A stretch of 64,000 nucleotides of DNA from Microbacterium mitrae (GCF_008017445.1 NZ_VRSW01000001.1:806001-870000), one strand, 5' to 3'. Shown: positions 1 through 9,211, numbered from the stretch's first letter. The notes: generated by a model from the letters alone, not told the origin. Program-made: numbers and translations.

Positions 1-1
1 A

Positions 2-598
2 CTCAACGGCGTCTCGTTCGAAATTGGCGAGGGCGAAGCCGTCGCACTCATGGGCTTCAACGGCTCCGGCAAGTCAACGATGCTCAAGATGATCTCGGGA
101 GTCATCTCCCCCGACACCGGCAAGGTGCAAACCCGCGGGCGCGTCGCCGGCCTCATCGAAGTCGGTGCAGGTTTTCACCCCGACCTGTCCGGCCGCGAAA
201 ACATCTTCCTCAACGCCGCCATCCTCGGCATGAGCAAAAAAGAGACCGAAGCGGCGTACGAATCCATCGTCGAGTTCAGCGAGATCGAGCAGTTCATTGA
301 CACCGAGGTCAAGCACTACTCCTCGGGTATGTTTCTGCGCCTCGCGTTCTCCGTCGCGATCCACACCGAGCAAGACGTGCTGCTGATCGACGAGATCCTC
401 TCGGTCGGCGATGAGCCGTTCCAGCGCAAGTGCATCGCACGCATCCGCGAAATGCACGCCGCAGGCAAGACACTCGTGGTGGTCTCTCACGACCTCAACA
501 TGGTCGCCGACCTCTGCGAACGCGGCATCGTGCTGCGCGATGGCAAGGTGCGCTTCGACGGCGAATCACACGAGGCCGTCGCCGTCATGCGCGAGTAG
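2..598 (+). CDS. ABC transporter ATPase for surface polysaccharide export (5' end missing)
   Basis: This is the ATP-hydrolysing subunit of an ABC exporter for cell-surface polysaccharide or teichoic-acid-like polymer. The reading frame is open from base 2, so the N-terminus lies before the window. 198 residues are visible. Walker A GFNGSGKST lies near visible residue 18, the signature YSSGM near 105, Walker B VLLIDE near 125 and the H-loop VVSHD near 155. The stretch FHPDLSGRENIFLNAAILG is characteristic of the Wzt/TagH/RfbE family. It stops soon after the nucleotide-binding fold, so it lacks the C-terminal carbohydrate-binding domain of E. coli-type Wzt. Its permease is presumably upstream. 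The convergent glycosyltransferase and LCP genes fit a cell-wall glycopolymer locus. Confidence 0.88.
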   Translation, partial: LNGVSFEIGEGEAVALMGFNGSGKSTMLKMISGVISPDTGKVQTRGRVAGLIEVGAGFHPDLSGRENIFLNAAILGMSKKETEAAYESIVEFSEIEQFIDTEVKHYSSGMFLRLAFSVAIHTEQDVLLIDEILSVGDEPFQRKCIARIREMHAAGKTLVVVSHDLNMVADLCERGIVLRDGKVRFDGESHEAVAVMRE

Positions 599-713
599 CC
601 GCGCCCCAGCACCCCAAGCAGGCACCGGAACCACAAAAGAGACACCGGAACCACAAGCCGCGCAAGCGTGGGTCGCGTCGCGAAACCGCGGAGCCTCACC
701 GCGGCAGCAGAAC

Positions 714-1814
714 CTACAGTTCGGCGTGCAGCTGCCACACCTGCTCGGCCGCGCTCTGCCACGAGTAGGCGCGCCCGCGGTCGCTGGAAAGCACCCGCAG
801 ACGCTCGGCCTCGTCGCCGACAGCCTGCGCGACGGCATCCTTGAGGTCGCTGGCAGCAACAACCAATCCACCGTCGCCAACCACCTCACGGTGCAGCGCG
901 CTGTCTGTTGCCACCACGGGAATGCCGAGCCGCAGCGCCTCGATGATCCGCCACGGCCACGCCACGCGCGAACCCGCAAACACCGCAACGTCGGCTCGGT
1001 CCATCACCGCGGCCCGGTCTGCGGCATCCATCACGCCACGCACGTGCACATGACGCTGCGCAATCCCGGCGGCCTCAGCCATATCGGCGATCTGTGGTTC
1101 CGTACCCTCTGCGGCACCCACAATCACCACGTCACGCTCGGCAGTCACGCCACCCGCCGCGCCCGCCAGAGCATCCGCAATGTCTGCTGGCGGCATGTCG
1201 TCAATCGGAACCACCACAAACGATGCCGGAATATTGTGGTCGCGGAGGCGAGCGACGGCGTCGCTCGGAACCACAAAGCGCGAGGGCGCCGCCCCGGCGA
1301 TGACGCGAATACGCTCGCCGAATCGGTGGCGCTCGCTGAGCTTTTCGGCGAGCGCGAAGCTCGGCACCACGATCGCGTCAGCATGCTTGACGGCGCGCTT
1401 CAGCATCGCGCGCGTCCACAGGCGCTGCGTCTTCGTCATGCTGGCCTTGGATTCCCACGCGTCGTAGTTCCACAGCGTGACAACGGTTTGATCGCCGCGA
1501 TTCGCCCGGTCATGGCGCACGAGCGGCGCCATCAGCGAGGCCGAATGGATCAACCCGCCGCCGACGGTTCCGCTGATACCGAGCTGCCACGACGCCGCCA
1601 ACTCGCGCCGCCCAAACCCCACGGGTTGCACTTCACGCAGCCCAGAAAAGGATGAGGCGAGGTGTTCATCACCGCTCGGCACGATCGCCGCCACATCGCA
1701 CCCACGCGGGGTCGACGCAATGAGCGCTTGCAAAAGATCACCACTGGCCTGTTCGAGGTCAGCATCGGTTGGCGCGACCAGCTGGTCGGCAACGAAGCGA
1801 AGCGTCACACCCAT
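714..1814 (-). CDS. Family GT4-like glycosyltransferase
   Basis: This is a predicted cytosolic sugar transferase of 366 residues with a GT-B fold. The C-terminal half has the usual GT4 nucleotide-sugar pocket: AWPWRIIEALRLGIPVVATD, then a helix ending ALHREVVGDGG, which corresponds to the EX7E region. The N-terminal half carries an acceptor-side WNYDAWESK patch. I chose ATG at 1814 because it begins MGVTLRF and leaves a 22-nt gap to the LCP gene. An in-frame GTG at 1850 would overlap that gene by 14 nt and cannot be excluded. The gene is convergent to the polysaccharide ABC ATPase. The sugar and acceptor cannot be told from sequence. Confidence 0.85.
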   Translation of the reverse strand: MGVTLRFVADQLVAPTDADLEQASGDLLQALIASTPRGCDVAAIVPSGDEHLASSFSGLREVQPVGFGRRELAASWQLGISGTVGGGLIHSASLMAPLVRHDRANRGDQTVVTLWNYDAWESKASMTKTQRLWTRAMLKRAVKHADAIVVPSFALAEKLSERHRFGERIRVIAGAAPSRFVVPSDAVARLRDHNIPASFVVVPIDDMPPADIADALAGAAGGVTAERDVVIVGAAEGTEPQIADMAEAAGIAQRHVHVRGVMDAADRAAVMDRADVAVFAGSRVAWPWRIIEALRLGIPVVATDSALHREVVGDGGLVVAASDLKDAVAQAVGDEAERLRVLSSDRGRAYSWQSAAEQVWQLHAEL

Positions 1815-1836
1815 ATCGCTATGCTGGCGCACGCGC

Positions 1837-3249
1837 CTAGCCTTCACCACCCTCGTCTTCTGGCGCGGCGGGGTGCAGCGTGTCTTGCATCATCTGCTGA
1901 ATCGCGGCATAGTCCGGGTAATCGGGGTCAACCAGCGGCGGAACCAGCTCGATCGAAACCATCTCCAACTGCTGCGACTTCTCGGCAAGGCCCGCGAGCT
2001 TGCTCAACAGCCCCTTCGGAATGTCGGTGTCGACCAGATCACTTCCGGCCTGCGCGATGTCTTGGAAGCGCAGCAGCACCGTCTGTGGGTCAAACTGCGC
2101 CAGAATCGCGGCCTGCAGCTCGCGCTGGCGGCGCATGCGATCCCAGTCGCTCGTGGTGTACCGCGAGCGTGCGTACCATTGCGCGGTATCGCCATCCATG
2201 TGCTGTTGGCCGGCCTCGATCCAGCCGATCGCCCACTCGTCGGCACTCTGGCCCTCGTACGCCGGGCCGCCGCCCTTGGGCAGCCGCTCGATCACGTTGA
2301 TGTCAACGTCGCCGAGAGCATCGATGAGCGCGGCGAAGTGGTTCATGTCGATAAACGCGTAGTACGGAATCTCCATGCCGAGCACGCCCTCGGCGGCATC
2401 CTTCGTTGCCTCGATGCCGGGGGTGGAACCATTGGCAACGGCGTCGGGGTAGAGCGCTGCGCCGTCGCGGCAGAGTCCGAGCTCGGTGTTCAGCTGGTTA
2501 ATCTTGCCCTCCCAGCCACACTCGGAGTCAACGTGCCCCTCGTAGCCGTTGGGGTACAGGTCTTGCATGGGCCCCGGCGCAAACGGCACACCCGGCATAT
2601 CGCGCGGAATACCGGTGATCGTCACCTGGCCGGTCTCGGCATTGACCGACACCACAGAAATGCTGTCGAAGCGCATCGAATCGCGGCCCTCGCCGCTGTC
2701 GGCACCGAGCAGCAAAATGTTGTAATACCCGTCAACAGGTTCGGCGACCGGCCCGTCTTGAAACACGCTGTCGAGCGTCTCGCCCGTCACGCCAACAATG
2801 TTGGCGGCATAGAGCGCGCCGCCGCTGCTGACCACCATGAGGGCGGTCGCAAGCGCCGCAATACCGATGCGGGCACCGTTTCTCGCCCGCACAAACTTCA
2901 CCAGGCGCAAGGTGTCAACGGCCAGCACCAGCCAGAGCACGGCGTAAGCAATCATGATGATGCGCGCCAGGTACAGCAGCCACGTCTGATCCAGCACAAT
3001 GAAGAACCAGTCGCGTGCGAAGAAAAACACGATGAGGCCAACCAGCGCGATAAACCACAGCGTCAGCGTCGCGGCAAGTCCCACGCGCCCCAGCTTGCGG
3101 TTGCCAGCAAGCACCTGTGCGGAACCAGGAATGAAGAATCCGAGCAGCACCAGCCACCAGCCGCGTCGCGTCATCACATCGGCGCTGGTGACGTCTGGAT
3201 ACCGCATCGGCTTGGTCGTGCGGGCGGCGCCGCTGCGGGCCGCCGTCAT
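1837..3249 (-). CDS. LytR-CpsA-Psr (LCP) family protein
   Basis: LCP proteins attach undecaprenyl-linked glycopolymers to peptidoglycan outside the membrane. The 470-residue protein begins with about 25 cytosolic residues and four hydrophobic segments (roughly 30-50, 58-80, 92-115 and 128-150). An extracytoplasmic LCP domain starting near residue 175 follows. LCP hallmarks are [25 protein letters not shown] and [19 protein letters not shown], which hold the conserved Arg and Asp residues that bind the pyrophosphate. Its ATG overlaps the purE stop by 4 nt (ATGA), so translation is coupled. Having four membrane segments rather than one is common in actinobacterial members. Confidence 0.9.
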   Translation of the reverse strand: MTAARSGAARTTKPMRYPDVTSADVMTRRGWWLVLLGFFIPGSAQVLAGNRKLGRVGLAATLTLWFIALVGLIVFFFARDWFFIVLDQTWLLYLARIIMIAYAVLWLVLAVDTLRLVKFVRARNGARIGIAALATALMVVSSGGALYAANIVGVTGETLDSVFQDGPVAEPVDGYYNILLLGADSGEGRDSMRFDSISVVSVNAETGQVTITGIPRDMPGVPFAPGPMQDLYPNGYEGHVDSECGWEGKINQLNTELGLCRDGAALYPDAVANGSTPGIEATKDAAEGVLGMEIPYYAFIDMNHFAALIDALGDVDINVIERLPKGGGPAYEGQSADEWAIGWIEAGQQHMDGDTAQWYARSRYTTSDWDRMRRQRELQAAILAQFDPQTVLLRFQDIAQAGSDLVDTDIPKGLLSKLAGLAEKSQQLEMVSIELVPPLVDPDYPDYAAIQQMMQDTLHPAAPEDEGGEG

Positions 3250-3761
3250 AGGGACGCCTTGAGGCGCGCGTTCTTCTCCTCGACCTGAGCCTCAAGCTCG
3301 CGCGCGTACGCTTCAATGCGATCGCCGATGGCTTCATCGCTGGCGCCGAGAATGCGTGCCGCCAGAAGCCCGGCATTTTTCGCACCGCCGATCGATACCG
3401 TTGCAACCGGAATTCCCGCTGGCATTTGCACGATCGAGAGCAGCGAATCCATGCCGTCAAGCAGGGCAAGCGGAACCGGCACGCCAATCACCGGAAGCGC
3501 TGTCACCGATGCCAGCATGCCCGGCAGGTGCGCTGCACCACCGGCACCGGCGATAATCACCTTGATACCGCGCGCCCGCGCCGTGGTTCCGTACTCATGC
3601 AGTTTCGCGGGCGTGCGGTGAGCCGAAACGACCTCGACCTCGTGGGCGATGCCAAACTCGGTGAGGGCTGCGGAGGCGTCAGCCATCACGCGCCAGTCCG
3701 AGTCGGAGCCCATGACGACTCCGACGAGCGGCGATTCAGACGAGTGCAAGGGTTCAGTCAC
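3246..3761 (-). CDS. purE: N5-carboxyaminoimidazole ribonucleotide mutase PurE
   Basis: Class I PurE converts N5-CAIR to CAIR in purine synthesis, using the product of PurK encoded just upstream. The 171-residue protein shows GSDSDW near the N-terminus, SAHRTP, and [10 protein letters not shown], which are the active-site loops of the family. Two adjacent GTG codons (3764 and 3761) could start it. The second leaves exactly 6 nt to a TAGCCT -10 box, the spacing seen at other leaderless genes here, so I prefer 3761. It is followed by the LCP gene with a 4-nt overlap. Confidence 0.95.
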   Translation of the reverse strand: MTEPLHSSESPLVGVVMGSDSDWRVMADASAALTEFGIAHEVEVVSAHRTPAKLHEYGTTARARGIKVIIAGAGGAAHLPGMLASVTALPVIGVPVPLALLDGMDSLLSIVQMPAGIPVATVSIGGAKNAGLLAARILGASDEAIGDRIEAYARELEAQVEEKNARLKASL

Positions 3762-3767
3762 CACTCC

Positions 3768-3773
3768 AGGCTA
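3768..3773 (-). promoter_or_regulatory. -10 box of leaderless purE
   Basis: TAGCCT on the minus strand lies 6 nt before the GTG at 3761. purE probably has its own start site in addition to read-through from purK. Confidence 0.5.
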
Positions 3774-3842
3774 GGCGTGCGGCCTGGAAATTTGCCCGTG
3801 CGGCGCGCGGATATTACCGCCCAAGTGGGCGAAAAACCGCGC

Positions 3843-4970
3843 TCAGGCGAAGAAATCGCGGGCGACACGAGCGGCAGCCAGGATCGCACCGGCGTCGGCA
3901 CCGGCAGCGTTCACGTGCCCGACCTTGCGCCCGGGGCGCGGCTCCTTGCCGTAGGTGTGAATCTTGACGCCGGGTTCAGCAGCCATCGCGGCGTCAAAAC
4001 GTGACTCCAGCGTCTGCCCCAGCGGACCGCCCAAAATGTTCAACATCACGGCATTGCCCGCCGTCGGGTTGGTCGCGCCGAGTGGCAGATCGAGCACAGC
4101 ACGAAGGTGCTGCTCAAACTGGCTGGTGGCCGCGCCATCTTGCGTCCAGTGCCCACTGTTATGTGGCCGCATGGCCAGCTCGTTCACCAGGATTCGCCCG
4201 TCACGAGTCTCAAAGAGCTCGACGGCAAGCATGCCGGTCACCCCAATCCCCTCGGCAATTGCGACGCCCAGCGCCTCAGCTTCAGCGAGAAGCGCGGCGC
4301 TCGCACCGGGTGCCGGTGCGAGCACTTCAGAGCACACGCCGCCGTCTTGCACTGTCTCAACCAGCGGATACGCCACCACCTGCCCAGACGGTCGCCGAGC
4401 AACCTGCTGCGCAAGCTCGCGGGTGAAATCAACCAGCTCCTCCACAAGCAGTGCGCCACCGTTGGCATCTTCAGCGAGCGCGGCAAACCAGTCATCTGCC
4501 CCGTTCGCGCTGTCAACGACGCGAACACCCTTGCCGTCGTATCCACCGCGCGCCGTCTTCACCACGGCGCGACCACCATGAGCGTCGAGAAATGTTGCCA
4601 GTTCAGTGGAATTGGTAACCGCGGCCCAGTCTGGCTGCGGCGCGCCGAGCTCGGTGAGTCGCCTGCGCATGTCGAGCTTGTCTTGCGCGAACCGCAGCGC
4701 GTCAGCGCCCGGGTGCACCGAGATGCCTTCGGCCGTCATGGCGCGAAGCACCTCTTGCGGCACGTGTTCGTGATCAAAGGTGACGACATCAACGTCGCGC
4801 GCGAAGGCCAGCACGGTGTCAATATCGCGGTAGTCGCCGACGGCGGTTGCCGCGAGCGCGGCAGACATGCCCTCTTGCTCGGCCAGAACGCGAATCTCAA
4901 CGCCCAGCTCCACCGCCGGAGCGATCATCATTCGAGCCAGTTGCCCGCCACCAATGACACCTACACGCAT
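3843..4970 (-). CDS. purK: N5-carboxyaminoimidazole ribonucleotide synthase PurK
   Basis: This ATP-grasp enzyme carboxylates AIR with bicarbonate and ATP to give N5-CAIR, the substrate of PurE. The 375-residue protein opens with VGVIGGGQLARMM. It contains VVKTARGGYDGKGV, which is the ATP-grasp glycine loop, and NELAMRPHNSGHWT, which is the family signature. The start is ATG at 4970, because AAGGAG lies 5 nt upstream; an in-frame GTG at 4976 is too close to that site. purE follows 81 nt downstream. Confidence 0.95.
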   Translation of the reverse strand: MRVGVIGGGQLARMMIAPAVELGVEIRVLAEQEGMSAALAATAVGDYRDIDTVLAFARDVDVVTFDHEHVPQEVLRAMTAEGISVHPGADALRFAQDKLDMRRRLTELGAPQPDWAAVTNSTELATFLDAHGGRAVVKTARGGYDGKGVRVVDSANGADDWFAALAEDANGGALLVEELVDFTRELAQQVARRPSGQVVAYPLVETVQDGGVCSEVLAPAPGASAALLAEAEALGVAIAEGIGVTGMLAVELFETRDGRILVNELAMRPHNSGHWTQDGAATSQFEQHLRAVLDLPLGATNPTAGNAVMLNILGGPLGQTLESRFDAAMAAEPGVKIHTYGKEPRPGRKVGHVNAAGADAGAILAAARVARDFFA

Positions 4971-5073
4971 GAACACTCCTTCGCTCCCCTCTATTGTTCC
5001 GCATGAATGGCGCCCGCCTCACCGCGCGCTCGTGCGGACAGCGGAACCAGGTGAGACCTCGGCTTGCGGCTGG

Positions 5074-5619
5074 TTAGTAGCCGTACGGGAGCGCCTGCGC
5101 ATCGCGGTGCGCAAGAATCTGGTTGATTTCAACCTGATCGACCAGAACCTCATGAATCAATCGCACGTTGGGTACGTTGCGAAGCAGCATCGGCGGCTCG
5201 GCTCCATTGGAGAGCGAAATTGTTCCGCCTCCCCACAGCCGCTGTAGCGGCCCGCGCGTCACCGTCATGGTGTAGCCGCGGGCGTGGCTGAGCTCGGAAC
5301 GACGGTGGATGATCAGACCCGTCGTTGTAATCACTCGCCGCGTTGTGATGGTGTATCGCCGACTCAGCCATGCCAAGTACGGAACCACGACAAACAGCAG
5401 CACAATGGTTCCGGCCGCCGCCCACAGCATCCAGTTTTCGAAGCCGTCAGGCAGATTGTCGGTGAAGTAGCCCGTCGCCCCCGCTACCGCGATCAGGATG
5501 AGGCCGCTGAAAAACAACCGTCGCGATTGGCCGCGAAACCGCGCAATAAGGTGCTCCTGCGTGCCAGACCCCGGTGGCGGCATCGAGGGCCGCCCGCCAA
5601 TCGTGCTGGGCTGGGTCAC
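5074..5619 (-). CDS. bPH2-domain membrane protein
   Basis: This is a 181-residue membrane protein of unknown cellular role. After a Pro/Gly-rich start it has two hydrophobic segments (about 33-52 and 63-85), then RRYTITTRRVITTTGLI and a beta-rich stretch ending near 155, the pattern of the bacterial PH domain family 2 (YdbS/YdbT-like, PF03703). The GTG start sits 6 nt after CACAAT, a possible leaderless -10. It lies between purK and birA on the same strand. The domain call is from pattern recognition; no substrate or partner is implied. Confidence 0.75.
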   Translation of the reverse strand: MTQPSTIGGRPSMPPPGSGTQEHLIARFRGQSRRLFFSGLILIAVAGATGYFTDNLPDGFENWMLWAAAGTIVLLFVVVPYLAWLSRRYTITTRRVITTTGLIIHRRSELSHARGYTMTVTRGPLQRLWGGGTISLSNGAEPPMLLRNVPNVRLIHEVLVDQVEINQILAHRDAQALPYGY

Positions 5620-5691
5620 GATTTCATTGTGAACCAGGCCGCCGACATTGTTCTTCGCCTCGCCGCAGGTTCAGGTTTCTGTCAGCGCGAG

Positions 5692-6471
5692 TCAGCGCAC
5701 GTGCACGACGTCTCCGGCAGACACCGTGCGCGACTCGCCATCGGCGAGAACCAGCAGGCGCCCGTCATCGTCAATGCCGGTCGCGTCGCCCGTGTAGCTC
5801 GCACCGCCAGGTAGGTGGATGGTGACAACCTTGCCGATCGTGGAACATACGGCCGAAAATCGGTCACGCAGCCCGGATCGCACGGCGTCACCGTCATGGT
5901 CGCGCAGGCTCTGAAGCTCTGCCGCCACTCGCCCGATGTAATGCGAGACGAGCAAATCGAGGTGCGCAGAACGATCGTGCATGGCAAAGCTCGTCGCGGT
6001 CTCCACCGGAGCCTGATCAGCCGTCATCGTCGTGTTGACGCCACTACCGACAATGATCGCCTCGCCTGTCGGGCTCATTTCTGCGAGGATTCCGCAGATC
6101 TTCTGGTCGCCAACCAGCACGTCGTTGGGCCACTTCGATGACACGCCACTTCCCAGTTGCGCCGCGATCGATTCGGTCATGGCAAGTCCCGCGATCAACG
6201 GCACCCAGCTGCGTGCTGGTTCCGGAACCTCGGAGGTGCGAAGCAGCACTGACAGGGCAAGGGATGCCCCCGCCGGCGCCTGCCACGAGCGGTCGAGGCG
6301 GCCGCGACCGGAGCGCTGATCATCGGTGATCAGCACAGACAAGTGGGGCCAGGTGTCTGCATCAACGCTGTGCGCGAGAAGGTCGGCATTGGTTGATCCC
6401 GTGCTCTCCACGACAGAAATGTGCGGAGAATGCGCTGCCGTAAGCGGAAAATCTGACGCGTTGATGACCAT
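5692..6471 (-). CDS. birA: Biotin--[acetyl-CoA-carboxylase] ligase BirA
   Basis: BirA activates biotin to biotinyl-AMP and attaches it to the carrier lysine of acyl-CoA carboxylases. The 259-residue protein carries VVESTGSTNADLL, DDQRSGRGRLDRSW (the biotinyl-AMP binding loop), SSKWPNDVLV and GSGVNT, all family landmarks, and a small C-terminal SH3-like domain. No N-terminal DNA-binding domain is present, so it is a mono-functional ligase as in other actinobacteria. ATG at 6471 is preferred over GTG at 6477 because AGGG lies about 7 nt before it. It is divergent from accD, whose partner alpha chain is its likely substrate. Confidence 0.93.
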   Translation of the reverse strand: MVINASDFPLTAAHSPHISVVESTGSTNADLLAHSVDADTWPHLSVLITDDQRSGRGRLDRSWQAPAGASLALSVLLRTSEVPEPARSWVPLIAGLAMTESIAAQLGSGVSSKWPNDVLVGDQKICGILAEMSPTGEAIIVGSGVNTTMTADQAPVETATSFAMHDRSAHLDLLVSHYIGRVAAELQSLRDHDGDAVRSGLRDRFSAVCSTIGKVVTIHLPGGASYTGDATGIDDDGRLLVLADGESRTVSAGDVVHVR

Positions 6472-6569
6472 GTGCACACCCTATGCGTACCGGGCCATGC
6501 GGAGAGCACAAACTAACGATTGATGAAGTCGTTGTCGAAAGTCTCTAACGAATGCGGCAAACCCGCCGG

Positions 6570-6575
6570 TAGGGT
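6570..6575 (+). promoter_or_regulatory. -10 box of leaderless accD
   Basis: TAGGGT lies 7 nt before the GTG at 6583. No ribosome-binding site is visible, so the transcript probably starts at the GTG. Confidence 0.55.
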
Positions 6576-6582
6576 TGACTCC

Positions 6583-8172
6583 GTGACGGACACGAACGAC
6601 CTTTTCACGACCGCTGGCAAGCTCGCAGACCTGCGCGCTCGATTCAACGAGGCCATCGTTGAACCCGAGAAGCTGGCACAGGAGAAGCAGCACGCCAAGG
6701 GCAAGTTCTCGGCGCGCGAGCGCATCGAGATGTTGCTTGACCAGGGCAGCTTCGTCGAGCTCGACGAGTATGTGCGTCACCGCACCACGGCGTTCGGCAT
6801 GGACAAATCGCGCCCCTACGGCGACTCGGTCGTCACCGGCGTCGGCACCATCCATGGCCGTACCGTCGCCGTCTACTCCCAAGACTTCACGACCTTTGGT
6901 GGGTCACTCGGTGAGGTCACCGGCGACAAGATCATCAAGGTGATGGACTTCGCGTTGCGCAGCGGAATTCCGATCGTCGGCATCCTCGACTCCGGCGGCG
7001 CGCGCATTCAGGAGGGCGTGCTCGCCCTGAGCAAATACGGCGAGATCTTCCGCAAGAACACCGCCGCATCTGGCGTCATCCCACAGATCTCAATCATCAT
7101 GGGCCCGGCCGCTGGCGGCGCCGTGTATGGCCCGGCGCTCACCGACTTCGTCATCATGGTCGACAAGACGAGCCAGATGTTTGTGACCGGCCCCGACGTC
7201 ATTAAGACGGTCACCGGCGAAGACGTCGGCATGGAAGAACTCGGCGGCGCGTACACGCACAACACGCGTTCCGGTGTCGCCCACTACCTCGCCTCCGATG
7301 AAGACGACGCGATTGACTACGCACGCACGCTGCTGTCATTCCTGCCCGACAACAACCTGTCAGAGACGCCGACCTACGCCTCGCCCTTCTCCTGGGAGAC
7401 GACGGACGAAGATCGCCAGCTCAACACGATCATCCCCGACCAGCCGAACCAGCCCTACGACATGCACGAGGTCATCGGCCGCATCGTCGACGACGGTGAC
7501 TTCATCGAGGTTCAGCCGCTTTTCGCGCCAAACATCGTGATCGGCTTTGGACGCCTCGAGGGCCGCACCGTCGGTATCATCGCCAACCAGCCATCGCAAA
7601 TGGCCGGAACCTTGAACATTGAGGCTGGCGAGAAGGCGGCACGCTTCGTGCGATTCTGCGACTCGTTCTCGATTCCCATCGTCACGCTCGTCGATGTTCC
7701 CGGCTACCTTCCCGGTACTGACCAGGAGTGGACGGGCGTCATCCGCCGCGGCGCAAAGCTCATCTACGCCTACGCCGAGGCCACGGTTCCGATGGTCACC
7801 GTCATCCTGCGCAAGGCCTATGGCGGCGCGTACATCGTTATGGGCTCAAAGCAGCTCGGCGCCGACGTCAACCTCGCGTGGCCGACGGCCGAGATCGCGG
7901 TGATGGGCGGCCAGGGTGCCGTCAACATTCTGTACCGCAACGACCTGCGCAAGGCCGAAGAGGCCGGCGAAGACGTTAATGCGGTGCGCACGCGCCTGGC
8001 CAACGAGTACACGTACAACGTAACCAGCCCGTTCCTCGCGGCCGAGCGCGGCGAGATCGATGGCATTATCGAGCCCGCCCAGACCCGGGTCATGATCGCC
8101 AAGGCGGTTCGCGCGCTACGCGGCAAGCGTGTCGAAGGGCCATCCAAGAAGCACGGAAACATCCCGCTGTGA
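6583..8172 (+). CDS. accD: Acyl-CoA carboxylase beta subunit (carboxyltransferase)
   Basis: This subunit transfers CO2 from carboxybiotin to an acyl-CoA such as propionyl- or acetyl-CoA. The 529-residue protein has the paired crotonase-like halves of the family. The first half contains [14 protein letters not shown] and [16 protein letters not shown]; the second contains [28 protein letters not shown] and [13 protein letters not shown]. The GTG at 6583 gives the usual N-terminus ([17 protein letters not shown]) and follows a -10 box; upstream in-frame ATGs would add about 20 atypical residues. It overlaps the epsilon subunit by 4 nt. The alpha chain is at 15202. Confidence 0.95.
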   Translation: MTDTNDLFTTAGKLADLRARFNEAIVEPEKLAQEKQHAKGKFSARERIEMLLDQGSFVELDEYVRHRTTAFGMDKSRPYGDSVVTGVGTIHGRTVAVYSQDFTTFGGSLGEVTGDKIIKVMDFALRSGIPIVGILDSGGARIQEGVLALSKYGEIFRKNTAASGVIPQISIIMGPAAGGAVYGPALTDFVIMVDKTSQMFVTGPDVIKTVTGEDVGMEELGGAYTHNTRSGVAHYLASDEDDAIDYARTLLSFLPDNNLSETPTYASPFSWETTDEDRQLNTIIPDQPNQPYDMHEVIGRIVDDGDFIEVQPLFAPNIVIGFGRLEGRTVGIIANQPSQMAGTLNIEAGEKAARFVRFCDSFSIPIVTLVDVPGYLPGTDQEWTGVIRRGAKLIYAYAEATVPMVTVILRKAYGGAYIVMGSKQLGADVNLAWPTAEIAVMGGQGAVNILYRNDLRKAEEAGEDVNAVRTRLANEYTYNVTSPFLAAERGEIDGIIEPAQTRVMIAKAVRALRGKRVEGPSKKHGNIPL

Positions 8173-8387
8173 CCGACGAGCCCGAACTGTCGCTCGCGGT
8201 CACCCGCGGCGAGCCGACGCCGGAAGAACTAGCGGCCGTCATTGCCGTGCTCTCCGAGACGTATGCCGCCGAGGTTCACGACGCGAAAAGCGCCGACAAA
8301 CCCGAGCCCTCGGAGTGGATGCGCACGCGCCGACAAATGCGCAGCCCTCTGCGTCGCGACCTGGGTTTCGGCTCCTGGGCACGCTAA
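8169..8387 (+). CDS. accE: Acyl-CoA carboxylase epsilon subunit
   Basis: This 72-residue protein starts at a GTG that overlaps the accD stop (GTGA). Epsilon subunits are short actinobacterial proteins that bind and stimulate the carboxyltransferase. The features match the family: acidic N-terminus, the stretch [17 protein letters not shown], and a basic C-terminal end with [11 protein letters not shown] and a final aromatic GFGSWAR. Position directly after the beta subunit is diagnostic. Confidence 0.9.
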   Translation: MTDEPELSLAVTRGEPTPEELAAVIAVLSETYAAEVHDAKSADKPEPSEWMRTRRQMRSPLRRDLGFGSWAR

Positions 8388-8403
8388 AAGACGAAAAATT
8401 TGC

Positions 8404-8444
8404 GGCCGACGCGCCCGAGAAACGAAAAAATCGGCCACTTTTGT
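8404..8444 (+). terminator. Probable terminator after accDE
   Basis: GGCCGA (8404-8409) pairs with TCGGCC (8431-8436) across a 21-nt A-rich loop and is followed by ACTTTTGT. It sits 16 nt after the accE stop. The loop is long, so strength is uncertain. Confidence 0.45.
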
Positions 8445-8459
8445 CCCCCAAAGTACCTA

Positions 8460-8489
8460 CAGACACGGGTCATCTGGCCGTCGCATACT
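8460..8489 (+). promoter_or_regulatory. Putative promoter of the 8495-8635 RNA
   Basis: CAGACA (8460-8465) and CATACT (8484-8489) are separated by 18 nt and resemble -35 and -10 boxes. A start at 8495/8496 would place the first stem of the RNA candidate at its 5' end. Confidence 0.4.
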
Positions 8490-8494
8490 GATAA

Positions 8495-8635
8495 GGCAAA
8501 CGCATTGCGTTAGCCGGACTGCACGTCCCAGGGTAGACGTGCCAGCTTATACCCGGCTCTTGCGGGGCTGTTTTCGGGTAACAGTCTCGCCCCAGGCGGG
8601 GATGGTGTTCAGACGCCATCCCCGCTCATTCTTTT
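8495..8635 (+). ncRNA. Candidate structured small RNA of unknown family
   Basis: About 140 nt of intergenic DNA folds by eye into four consecutive hairpins. P1 is GGCaAACGC/GCGTTaGCC with a 3-nt loop (8495-8515). P2 is GCACGTC/GACGTGC (8521-8542). P3 is TACCCG/CGGGTA (8550-8580) enclosing GCTC/GGGC. P4 is a 13-bp terminator stem (8596-8625) followed by TCATTCTTTT. A promoter-like pair of boxes precedes it and no start codon with a ribosome site follows. I do not recognise it as 6C RNA, tmRNA, RNase P or SRP RNA. It is not followed closely by a gene on this strand, which argues for a trans-acting RNA rather than a riboswitch. Confidence 0.5.
8596..8635 (+). terminator. Strong intrinsic terminator of the small RNA candidate
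   Basis: GCGGGGATGG (8596-8605) pairs with CCATCCCCGC (8616-8625). Three further pairs (TGT with ACG) close a TCAG tetraloop, and the tail is TCATTCTTTT. Confidence 0.75.
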
Positions 8636-8759
8636 CCGCACGCCAGCACCGACGTCGCGGCCGGGGCGCATCTTCCGTCATGGAACACATCTTCAGCCAG
8701 TTTGGCCCTGGCCTGCCATCTCAACGTTGGCTAGTAACGCAATCTGACGGCGATTCGAC
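8636..8759. other. Intergenic stretch with no recognisable feature
   Basis: Between the terminator and the first minisatellite I see no start codon with a ribosome site, no hairpin of note and no homology. Confidence 0.5.
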
Positions 8760-8870
8760 GGTTCCACCTCGCCCCCACGTGGTTCCGCGTCGCCCCCACC
8801 TGGTTCCGCGTCGCCGCCACCTGGTTCCGCGTCGCCCCCAGGTGGTTCCCTGTCGCCCCCGGGCGGTTCC
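8760..8870. repeat. 21-bp tandem repeat (minisatellite)
   Basis: Five successive 21-bp units start at 8760, 8781, 8802, 8823 and 8844, with a sixth partial unit at 8865. Each begins GGTTCC and most continue GCGTCGCCCCCACCT. The unit length is a multiple of three, which keeps spurious reading frames open on both strands; I do not regard those as genes. Confidence 0.9.
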
Positions 8871-8889
8871 ATTTGGCTTTCCGAAGCAA

Positions 8890-8979
8890 CCGTTATGCAC
8901 GGAATCGTGTGACGGGAGTGACAGAAGTGACTCATGAGGCACAATCTGCGTGCATACCGAAAAATTGCGTGCATAACGG
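8890..8979. mobile_element. 90-bp element with terminal inverted repeats, copy 1 (MITE/REP-like)
   Basis: The ends are exact 12-bp inverted repeats, CCGTTATGCACG (8890-8901) and CGTGCATAACGG (8968-8979), extended by a further AAT/ATT after one mismatch. The interior is GTGAC-rich. A second copy lies at 9212-9301. No coding capacity and no clear target duplication are visible. Non-autonomous mobile element is an inference. Confidence 0.55.
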
Positions 8980-9025
8980 CTGTAACCGCGACCGCCGGCG
9001 ACGAAAGCGACCACGCAACCTGCGA

Positions 9026-9157
9026 AGCGGAACCATGGAACCTGGGAAGCGGAGCCGCGGAACCTGGGAAGCGGAGCCACGCAACCTGCGAAGCGGAACC
9101 ATGGAACCTGGGAAGCGGAGCCGCGAAGCCTGCGAAGCGGAGCCACGGGGCTCCGGA
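9026..9157. repeat. 22-bp tandem repeat (minisatellite)
   Basis: Six units of exactly 22 bp start at 9026, 9048, 9070, 9092, 9114 and 9136. All begin AGCGGA(A/G)CC, and most continue with ...GAACCTGGGA or ...CAACCTGCGA. Units 1 and 4 are identical, which suggests that a 66-bp block of three units was duplicated. It lies between the two 90-bp inverted-repeat elements. Confidence 0.9.
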
Positions 9158-9211
9158 ACCGAGCGGCAAGAGGGCGCAGGCCGCCGTCGAAACCCCGAAA
9201 CCCCGAAGCAA

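Noticed and set aside
623-656. Short direct repeat CACCGGAACCACAA (two copies, 20 bp apart)
   Set aside because: Two copies only, at a convergent gene junction. It contains the generally abundant GGAACC word and shows no further structure.
1720-3288. Open frame of 522 codons opposite the LCP gene and the start of purE
   Set aside because: It is antisense to a clear LCP protein and has no domain pattern of its own.
8760-9160. CRISPR array
   Set aside because: The 21- and 22-bp units are directly adjacent with no unique spacers, and no cas gene is in the window.
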